Part shown: piece by piece, positions 54,495 through 64,000 of the stretch | Layout of the letters: every line of letters begins with the position of its first letter | How positions within the stretch are numbered: the stretch's first letter is position 1 | From: Agaribacterium sp. ZY112 | Lineage (GTDB): Bacteria; Pseudomonadota; Gammaproteobacteria; Pseudomonadales; Cellvibrionaceae | DNA length: 64,000 bases | Reading direction: 5' to 3' | NCBI RefSeq assembly: GCF_041346925.1 | Contig: NZ_CP166840.1 | Span: forward strand, 3,843,001 to 3,907,000 | Position numbers and translations under genes: made by a program | The notes under the pieces: model-generated | Told to the model about the DNA's origin: nothing | What the model saw: the letters and a program-made list of their open reading frames with translations, nothing else | The model's database searches: none

Positions 54495-57482
54495 TTACTG
54501 AGTACGCAGACCTCGAACTCGAGCCTTGATCGAGTAAACACTCGTAGACGCAGTAATAAACAGAGTGTCTAAGTCACTGCCAGCAAAGGTGATGTTAGAA
54601 GGTGTTTCACTTAGATTAATACGCTCAAGTTCGACTCCATTAGGCGCACGTACAGATACATAGTGGGCCGACGAAGCGTCACGCGCAGTAATATAGACAT
54701 TGTTTTCACAATCGATGGTCATTCCATCACCGCCAATATTGGCAAAGACACTACGCTGGCTTAATAAACCGTCATCACCAATGTGATATTTATAGACTTT
54801 CTTGTCACCGTTGGCATCACTAATGAATAAAACCTTGCCATCAGCAGTACCAATAATACCGTTTGGATTGACCAAGTTATTTGTTAAACGAATCGCCATA
54901 TTTTGCCCGTGCTTAAGCAAGTAGACTTGCTCGCTGCCCTGTGGCAAACCGCAATTGTTATAACAGGGGTCGGTAAAATACATATCACCATTTGGTGCTA
55001 ACCACATATCATTAGGCTCATTAAAACGGCTGCCATTATAGCTCGATACAACAGAGCTTAAATCACCATCGGGATCTTGAGCCGTGACAGACGAAGGAGT
55101 CACTGCGGCAATACGAGCTAAATCACCTTGGGCCAACAACAACTGACCAGAGCGATTAAAAAACAGACCATTGGCACGCGCCGTATTCGACATAAAGGTC
55201 GTTAATTGACCATCCGTTCCATAGCGATGAATGCGGCTATTGGGAATATCAGTGAAGAACAAGTTACCATCCACATCAGCAGCTGGGCCTTCGGTCCAGG
55301 CAAAATGGGTCTCAGGCGCTATATTCATCAGCTCAGCGTCGGCCGCAAGCACAGAGCTCGAATTTGGCTTGTAGCAAGCACCCGCTAACTGGCTAGCACT
55401 GCAGCCATCTGAGTCTACCAACTCAGCACTGGGTGAGTGTGCGCATAAGTCTAAGCTATCGCTAACGCCGTCTGCATCACTGTCGGTGACGGGTTGGCCG
55501 ATATCTCCATCGCGTATAGTCACCGTAAAAGCTGAAAGCTTGGCAACATTCACAGAATTACTAAATACGATATCCAAACTGCCATCCACCACATCGACAT
55601 GATGAGTCAGGCTATAAGCAACATCACGTGCACCGGTAGCCGCAACAAGATCCAGAGCTTGAGCAACTGCCTCACCTTCAATATCAACACTAAAAATACG
55701 CTCACCTTCGTGTTGCCAATAAATCTCAGCAAATTGCAGTTTGATCGTATAGCTCGTATTGGCACTCACTGGCAGGCTATAGCTGAAATTATCGTAGCGC
55801 TCGGTTTGGAACAGCGGATCATCGGCACTGCCCACAATTGAGCGTGCACTAGAAAACGTAGATCCTCCTGAAAAGTACTCATCTGCTTGATAAGCTATGC
55901 CATCTGCCGCTAAATAAGCTTGACCACCTGAATTAATGGCATAGAGCAAGGTCGTGTCAGCGGGGTCTATATAACACCCCTCCGAGTCGACTGATAGTTT
56001 ATGTTCAGGCAAGGTACTAGGGCAGCGATCAAGCGCGTCACTGATACCATCGTCATCTGTATCTCGCTGAGACGCCGAACAGCCGCTTGCATCTGCTGCC
56101 TCTCCACTGGGGGTTAATGCACACAGATCGATACTATTACGCACGCCATCTAGATCATCATCACCATCTAATTGCTCATCTGAACAACCTTGCGCATTAA
56201 CCGCATCACCGATGGTAGTATTCGCACAGTCGTCATGCAGATCACTCACACCGTCATGATCACTATCGCGCTGAGAGTCGCTGCAACCTTGCGTATCTAC
56301 CGTTTCTCCTGACGCTGTGTTTGCACACTGATCATGGCTGTTAACAATGCCGTCACGATCGTCATCCTGCTCATGCAAAGGCGACAGAAGAGTAAAAGAC
56401 TCTAAATTCCACTGCCAATCATGAGTGCCAGCACCTCGAACTCGAATATGAGCTCTACCTACAGGCAGCTCGGCTTTATGGCTTGCCGCCAGCTCAACAA
56501 AATTATCCCAGCCTGGAGCCGGTACCGTGGTTTGGCCTTGGGATAACCATCGACCTTGTTCGTAAACTAAAAACTCAACAGCAGATCCAGAAACAATGGC
56601 ACTGCCAATATGGTAACTAAGCTCAAACTCACCGGCCTGAATAACATCAATCTCATAGTCGGCGTAATCACCTCGATTGACGTAATTAATTGCCATCAAA
56701 TTGCCTAGGCTATAAGTACCTATAGGCTCAACTTGACCATCGACATAGCTGCCTCCCACACTTTCAAAATCTTCAGCCTCAACCTTAATGAGCTGCCTCG
56801 TCTCAGGGCTTGGATTAACAGAAGGACTGACTAACGGACTTGGACTGACCGCAGGGGAAGGACTCACAACAGGAGAAGGGCTTGGACTTACTATAGGGCT
56901 GACTGATGGGCTTGGGCTAAGTAGAGGACTGGGAGAAGGGCTAAGTGAGGGGCTCGGTGAAGCGCCAGTAATAAGGCTTAACTCAAATGCATCCATATTC
57001 CACTGCCAATTATGGCTGCCAGAACCTATTAAACGAACGCGATTCACGCCCTGCTCTAGATCAACGCTATAAGCCGCCTCTAAAGATACAAAACGATCCC
57101 ATGAGCCTGTTGGCACGATGGTGCTACCTTGGGATAACCAAGAGCCATTAGTTAGTAGCTGAAACTCAACAGCTGCACCAGAAGGAATTGATGTACCAAC
57201 AAAGTAGTCAAGCGCGTAGGCTCCTGCCGCTGTCACTTGCAGCTCATACTCAACATAGTCACCGCGATTGACATAGTTAATGGCACTGCCGCCACCTATG
57301 GCGTAAGTGCTAACAGGGCTAGGCTGGCCGTCGGCGTAAGTACCTCCACTGGCGACAAAGTTTTCAGCTTCAAGTCGTAAGGTATTGGCATTAGCAGCAT
57401 TACTAAGAGACGCGACAGCAAGCAAAAAAGAAGCTGCAGCAAGTTCAGTCGCGTAGCTAAACGCTTTAAGACGGACATTCAT
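54495..57482 (-). CDS. Exported CBM-CBM-TSP3-malectin-SMP-30 multidomain protein
   Basis: 995 residues from ATG 57482 (AAGGAAAG upstream). Signal peptide to about SNAANA. Domains: CBM6/35-like (34-170, LEAENFVASGGTYADG, NWQWNMDAFEL); Ser-Pro linker (174-227); second CBM (231-366, VEAEDFESVGGSYVDG, DWQWNLESF); calcium-binding thrombospondin-type-3 repeats (about 370-505, DSDHDGVSDLHDDC); malectin-like (512-657, LYAINSGG, LQFAEIYW); one more TSP3 unit; SMP-30/gluconolactonase propeller (about 715-990) with metal ligands in WTEGPAAD, NEPNDMW, NPNGI and GGDGMTID. Likely binds a polysaccharide and hydrolyses a sugar lactone or related ester outside the cell. Substrate unknown. Confidence 0.9.
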   Translation of the reverse strand: MNVRLKAFSYATELAAASFLLAVASLSNAANANTLRLEAENFVASGGTYADGQPSPVSTYAIGGGSAINYVNRGDYVEYELQVTAAGAYALDYFVGTSIPSGAAVEFQLLTNGSWLSQGSTIVPTGSWDRFVSLEAAYSVDLEQGVNRVRLIGSGSHNWQWNMDAFELSLITGASPSPSLSPSPSPLLSPSPSVSPIVSPSPSPVVSPSPAVSPSPLVSPSVNPSPETRQLIKVEAEDFESVGGSYVDGQVEPIGTYSLGNLMAINYVNRGDYADYEIDVIQAGEFELSYHIGSAIVSGSAVEFLVYEQGRWLSQGQTTVPAPGWDNFVELAASHKAELPVGRAHIRVRGAGTHDWQWNLESFTLLSPLHEQDDDRDGIVNSHDQCANTASGETVDTQGCSDSQRDSDHDGVSDLHDDCANTTIGDAVNAQGCSDEQLDGDDDLDGVRNSIDLCALTPSGEAADASGCSASQRDTDDDGISDALDRCPSTLPEHKLSVDSEGCYIDPADTTLLYAINSGGQAYLAADGIAYQADEYFSGGSTFSSARSIVGSADDPLFQTERYDNFSYSLPVSANTSYTIKLQFAEIYWQHEGERIFSVDIEGEAVAQALDLVAATGARDVAYSLTHHVDVVDGSLDIVFSNSVNVAKLSAFTVTIRDGDIGQPVTDSDADGVSDSLDLCAHSPSAELVDSDGCSASQLAGACYKPNSSSVLAADAELMNIAPETHFAWTEGPAADVDGNLFFTDIPNSRIHRYGTDGQLTTFMSNTARANGLFFNRSGQLLLAQGDLARIAAVTPSSVTAQDPDGDLSSVVSSYNGSRFNEPNDMWLAPNGDMYFTDPCYNNCGLPQGSEQVYLLKHGQNMAIRLTNNLVNPNGIIGTADGKVLFISDANGDKKVYKYHIGDDGLLSQRSVFANIGGDGMTIDCENNVYITARDASSAHYVSVRAPNGVELERINLSETPSNITFAGSDLDTLFITASTSVYSIKARVRGLRTQ
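56805..56960 (-). repeat. Ser-Pro repeat linker tract in the CBM protein
   Basis: About 52 codons of Ser-Pro units with Val/Leu/Ile spacers, encoded by hexamer-like repeats, joining the two CBM domains. The two flanking CBMs are themselves duplicated (shared TYADG/SYVDG and NWQWN/DWQWN signatures). Confidence 0.8.
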
Positions 57483-57892
57483 GATCTTTCCTTGACCCAG
57501 GTACAAGCCTGATAGTTATTTTTATTGTAAGTGCGAATAGCACAGCAGCGGAGTATAGCGACTAAGCGAAATCCCAGCTAACGATTAACCAGCGCTTTAT
57601 CACTTTTGTGAAACAAATAGACTTTAGGCTTAAAAAAACAGAAGCTAAGTTCAAACCCTAAGCATTGTTTTAATAAAAAACACTGAAACTAAAGCCTGAA
57701 ATAAAAAGCTCAAAATAAAAACCATGCTCTCTCAGCAAATATCAAGAGCCGTATATAAGCTAAAAACAACAGACATAAAAAAAGCGAAGCCCAAAAGATT
57801 CGGAACTTCGCAAAACACACGACAGGAAGTGTATGGGTGAAGAGTGCTAAGCCGAGCCTAGGCATAAGGCATATGCACTCTTTAAAACTGTA
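57483..57892. other. Intergenic stretch with one terminator
   Basis: 410 bases between the CBM/SMP-30 gene (minus) and the exported gene at 57893. It contains the minus-strand terminator at 57777-57811 and presumably the promoter of the CBM gene to its left. Otherwise A-rich with no coding frame. Confidence 0.5.
57777..57811 (-). terminator. Terminator of exported protein gene
   Basis: GCGAAG (57784-57789) pairs with CTTCGC (57806-57811). On the minus strand the stem is followed by a T7 run (57777-57783), about 80 bases after the stop of the gene at 57893. Confidence 0.6.
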
Positions 57893-58555
57893 TTATTGCT
57901 TAGCGCGCTGCTTCTCTACCTCTTGCATCAAGGTTTCCAAATACGCTGCAGCCATTGCCGACCAATTTTCCATCAGCATGCCAAAATAAATTAAGTTATT
58001 ACTTCTATTCGAAAACACGCTGCCAATGACATCGGGGGTGTCCTCATGATCCATCACTTGCATAATCGTTTGACCATCGGGGCTCAGGAAGGCCAAATCG
58101 ACTTTAACGGCCCCTACTTTGGTCAATATAAGAGTCTGTCTCGTTGCAGACTGCTCAGGGGAATAAATATCTAGCTCAACAAGCCGAGGCTTTAAAAGCA
58201 GCGCATCACTACTAGGCGCATCAAGTACATCCCAGTTGTGTTTTTTCAAAGCCAGCGCTAAAAAATCGACTAAGGTTTGCCCATATTTTTTCATGATGAC
58301 TCGACGGTAATGACGTGTCGTCTTTGATTGAAACTCCAACATCCAAGATTCAGCAAACTCAACCTCAGGTTCATCAATATAAATTTTGCGCTGCTCAGGT
58401 AGCTTGAATGAAGGCGCCAATAAAAACGTGTCGAACTCATCCACCTCAATAGTTTCAAGCTCTTGGCTTCTTGCCTCCAAGCACAAACTGAATATCAAGA
58501 TGCCCAGTATCAAAGAGAACAACTGCTTATTTATAAACCGAGTATGAAATTTCAT
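57893..58555 (-). CDS. Exported hypothetical protein (DUF3313-like)
   Basis: 220 residues from ATG 58555 (GAGGTGAG upstream; GTG at 58561 is possible). Signal peptide to about EARSQE. The mature part has ESWMLEFQSKTTRHYRRVIMKKYG, a helix-rich core and beta strands LLLKPRLVELDIYSPEQ, LTKVGAVKVDLAFLSPDG. I find a loose resemblance to DUF3313-type periplasmic proteins, without certainty. It follows the membrane AraC regulator by 33 bases, so the two are one transcript. Confidence 0.72.
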   Translation of the reverse strand: MKFHTRFINKQLFSLILGILIFSLCLEARSQELETIEVDEFDTFLLAPSFKLPEQRKIYIDEPEVEFAESWMLEFQSKTTRHYRRVIMKKYGQTLVDFLALALKKHNWDVLDAPSSDALLLKPRLVELDIYSPEQSATRQTLILTKVGAVKVDLAFLSPDGQTIMQVMDHEDTPDVIGSVFSNRSNNLIYFGMLMENWSAMAAAYLETLMQEVEKQRAKQ

Positions 58556-58588
58556 AACCACTCACCTCTTACCTTTATGGCTTGTTGA

Positions 58589-59839
58589 TCAATATTGTTT
58601 TTCCGAGTTCTGACGTTGTTTTTGGTACTCTCCCGGTGTCAGGCCGGTCTTTTTCTTAAACACACGATAAAAACTATTGCGATTATTAAAGCCTGACAAA
58701 TACGCTATATCTGTCACGCTATGCTGTTTAGGTTTGTTATCCATCAAGCTAACTGCTTGCTCAAAACGGTGTGAATTGAGCATGTCGTAAAAGCTGGTAT
58801 TAAGATGACTATTCAATAATTCAGATAACTGATGCTTGGTCACGCCAAGCTTTTCAGCCAAACTCGATAAGCTAAGATCCGGGTCCAAATACAGTTTTTG
58901 CTCAAGCATCAGGCGGTCTAACTCCAGTGCTAACTCTCTTGCGGCATCGGTACTTAACTCTAAGTTTTTAGCCTTTGTTTGCTTGGTATTCGAATCTGTA
59001 TCGCTGACCAACACCGTATTCTGTAGCTTTTCTAAGGCCAGGTCTGGCTGGCTCTTTACACTTGTACCTTGCCCAGACTCTGAGTCGCTAGAGTGACTGC
59101 GTCTTAAAGCCTGCTCAGACTCAAATTCATCAGCAGAGCCTGAAGCATCAACCGGCGCAAATACGTCTGGCTGTATCAATAAGCACAAAGAAATGGTGCT
59201 TATATAAACCGAAAACGCCGAGACAGTCGCTGCAACCCAGTAGTAGCTAATTGCCACCCCAGAGTGAAGCAGCAGCACCATCGTCAAATCATATATAACA
59301 ATGGCAGCAAGCCCTGCAACGAGGTAGAGCATCCAAAAGTAGCTTGAGTTACGAAACTCTTTACCCAGCACTGAAATCTTGGCGCGATAACGGTACAGGG
59401 TGAAAATAGATGCCCCCAAATACACTGCCACCTGAAGCATCAAGGCGCTCTGATAAATCGTAAAATCGAGCCACTGTAATCTGAAATAATGCAGCGCGGT
59501 CACCGAGGTAAAGGGCAGCACATGGATAAGTAGCCGCTTATAACTCTGCTTGCTGTGTACCACATGACCTAAGAGGGTCCATATAAGCGGCCCATAAAAC
59601 CAAGTCGATGTACTTGCCAGCGAAAACAATAAATGAGGCGTTTCACCAAAAGCCAAGGACAAATAGCTATTTAAGGGAATCACCAACAATAAAGCGATAA
59701 ATAGCAGCAGTACAATTTTTGCCTCTGACGGGCACCGCCTATTCAGCAATACACTTAAGCAGGTCCATAGGCCTAAGCTCATTGAAAACATATACAGTAA
59801 TTTGAGGAGCTCTACCGAGACTCCTTGTTCAGCACTCAT
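58589..59839 (-). CDS. AraC regulator with N-terminal membrane domain
   Basis: 416 residues from ATG 59839 (AGGTGG upstream; in-frame GTG at 59851). About seven hydrophobic segments (residues ~10-215) form a membrane module, followed by an acidic linker. The C-terminal ~105 residues are a double helix-turn-helix (LSLSSLAEKLGVTKHQLSELLN, then VTDIAYLSGFNNRNSFYRVF KKKTG-type signature). A membrane-bound AraC protein senses something at or in the envelope and acts on DNA next to the membrane. Its downstream partner is a small exported protein. Confidence 0.9.
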   Translation of the reverse strand: MSAEQGVSVELLKLLYMFSMSLGLWTCLSVLLNRRCPSEAKIVLLLFIALLLVIPLNSYLSLAFGETPHLLFSLASTSTWFYGPLIWTLLGHVVHSKQSYKRLLIHVLPFTSVTALHYFRLQWLDFTIYQSALMLQVAVYLGASIFTLYRYRAKISVLGKEFRNSSYFWMLYLVAGLAAIVIYDLTMVLLLHSGVAISYYWVAATVSAFSVYISTISLCLLIQPDVFAPVDASGSADEFESEQALRRSHSSDSESGQGTSVKSQPDLALEKLQNTVLVSDTDSNTKQTKAKNLELSTDAARELALELDRLMLEQKLYLDPDLSLSSLAEKLGVTKHQLSELLNSHLNTSFYDMLNSHRFEQAVSLMDNKPKQHSVTDIAYLSGFNNRNSFYRVFKKKTGLTPGEYQKQRQNSEKQY

Positions 59840-60221
59840 TGCTGCACCCACCTATATTTTTATTTATTTGGCTGGAACTGCATTCTTAGAAGCACCATCG
59901 CTTCAACTTGAATTCAGTGTGGAACAAAATAGCTCCCCAGCTGTCTCCCTCGACGGAAAATGACGTATCCCGCTCTTTAATGCATGCACAAAGACGGTGA
60001 GGTTTGTTATTACTTACACCGTAGTCTTGATACTAGCTAGGGCCTGACAATATGAGACCTAGATAAACCAAGTCCAGCCAGCTCAGAAGACACACGCAAA
60101 CACAAGCCCAGTCAAAACGGGCGCGCATTCTAGTTTGTCACAACAAACTTAGGAAGACAGAGCCCCGACTTAAGTTACCGTTCCTTATAAACAAAGCGCA
60201 TATGCCAATAGAACGGAGAGC
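59840..60221. other. Divergent intergenic region, nothing recognised
   Basis: 382 bases between the membrane AraC gene (minus) and the cysteine-motif gene (plus). It should contain both promoters. I see no convincing -35/-10 pair, terminator or coding frame. Confidence 0.45.
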
Positions 60222-60590
60222 TTGAAACAAGTGATATTCAACGAGGTCAAAAGCCAAGTAGTTGATATATTACAAAGGGACCGGTTGATGCATACCTTAC
60301 AAAGGGCAATGGCCAAAGATCAAAACCTACCCAAAGCTAAACCATCGATTGCGATGCAAACCCTGCTGGATCAAGCTCGCGCCCAATTGCCTCTTGATAA
60401 AAGTTCTGCGAGTTTATGTCGTGGTCCCTGTAAAGGCTGCCCTAAAAAACTGCTTGAGTTTGCAAACCAAGAAATTGAAGACTGGCAAGCGATGCTTGAT
60501 GCAGCAGAAGAACCCAAGCTTGGCGACATTTCTGCTCTGGCTAAAAGGCTAAGCAAAATTAAAAAAGCGCTGCTCGCCAATGGGTTTTAG
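60222..60590 (+). CDS. Hypothetical protein with CRGPCKGCPKK cysteine motif
   Basis: 122 residues starting at TTG 60222 (GGAG 3-6 bases before it; GTG at 60231 is an alternative). A helical N-terminal part leads to SLCRGPCKGCPKKLLEFANQ (Cys-x3-Cys-x2-Cys), then charged helices (IEDWQAMLDAAEEPKLGD). The cysteines suggest a metal or redox site. Small proteins of this sort occur in related gammaproteobacteria with no known role. It converges on the GH2 gene, whose terminator overlaps its 3' end. Confidence 0.72.
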   Translation: MKQVIFNEVKSQVVDILQRDRLMHTLQRAMAKDQNLPKAKPSIAMQTLLDQARAQLPLDKSSASLCRGPCKGCPKKLLEFANQEIEDWQAMLDAAEEPKLGDISALAKRLSKIKKALLANGF

Positions 60591-60600
60591 CAAGCAGCGC
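60561..60600 (-). terminator. Terminator of GH2 gene, inside the 3' end of the neighbour
   Basis: GCGCTGCT (60567-60574) pairs with AGCAGCGC (60593-60600). On the minus strand the stem is followed by a T6 run (60561-60566), 11 bases beyond the GH2 stop. It lies within the last codons of the convergent plus-strand gene. Confidence 0.75.
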
Positions 60601-60611
60601 CGATACATGTC

Positions 60612-63875
<3,264 letters not shown>

Positions 63876-64000
63876 TTAAGCCTCCAAGCTTGATCCCTAA
63901 GCATTGATCTGCCAACAGCAAAGCAGAACCACAAATAAATCTGGGCTAGCCTAGCCTTAAAGTACAAGAGGGGCAATGTAATAAGCGATCAGTACACCTA

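Noticed and set aside
56788..57072. Gly-Leu-Thr-rich plus-strand frame opposite the CBM protein
   Set aside because: Same explanation: antisense of the Ser-Pro linker repeat.

Overview
The window looks like chromosomal DNA of a marine, polysaccharide-degrading gammaproteobacterium. The pointers are a Pseudomonas-like NrdAB pair, bamC-dapA and rsmJ housekeeping genes, many exported proteins and lipoproteins, Ser-Pro repeat linkers in surface proteins, and an ulvan/uronate utilisation locus. This resembles Cellvibrionales-type algal-polymer degraders (Saccharophagus/Teredinibacter-like). That placement rests on recognised families, not on a search. I see no phage, insertion sequence, CRISPR array, rRNA or tRNA gene.

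Layout. 1-2.0 kb: argD (5' end cut off) and argF. 2.0-7.0 kb: nrdA and nrdB behind a long leader with paired NrdR-like boxes and DnaA boxes. 7.1-12.7 kb: two small unknown genes, an AraC regulator, a LytTR/LytS-type two-component pair, a DUF4145-like protein and a DM13 lipoprotein. 13.2-17.2 kb: an operon for an OprB porin, an exported amidohydrolase and an exported M19-dipeptidase-like protein whose metal site is degenerate.

17.5-29.8 kb: the accessory highlight. On the minus strand lie a XylR-type regulator, a membrane acyltransferase, a GH105 plus PL24/25-like ulvan-lyase fusion and a second lyase as a lipoprotein. Divergently, on the plus strand, lie a DUF4861 lipoprotein, kduI and a complete TRAP transporter (P, Q, M), followed by an exported repeat protein. 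The inferred flow is: lyases cut ulvan to unsaturated oligomers, GH105 releases the unsaturated uronate, the TRAP system imports it, and KduI isomerises it. Sulfatases, rhamnose genes, a TonB receptor and kduD/kdgK/kdgA are not in the window.

29.8-48.9 kb: a mixed stretch with an Omp85-like barrel, mscS, a DUF481 barrel, a CPA1 antiporter, a LysR regulator, a P-type ATPase, a BLUF photoreceptor, rsmJ, a PstS-OmpA fusion behind a Pho-box-like repeat, and a PilZ protein. 48.9-49.4 kb: a gene-free stretch with a cluster of DnaA boxes. 49.4-54.1 kb: dapA-bamC-metallo-hydrolase operon, tas and a GcvR-like ACT protein. 54.5-63.9 kb: a 995-residue CBM/CBM/TSP3/malectin/SMP-30 exported protein, a membrane-anchored AraC regulator with a small exported partner, a cysteine-motif protein and an exported LacZ-type GH2 enzyme.
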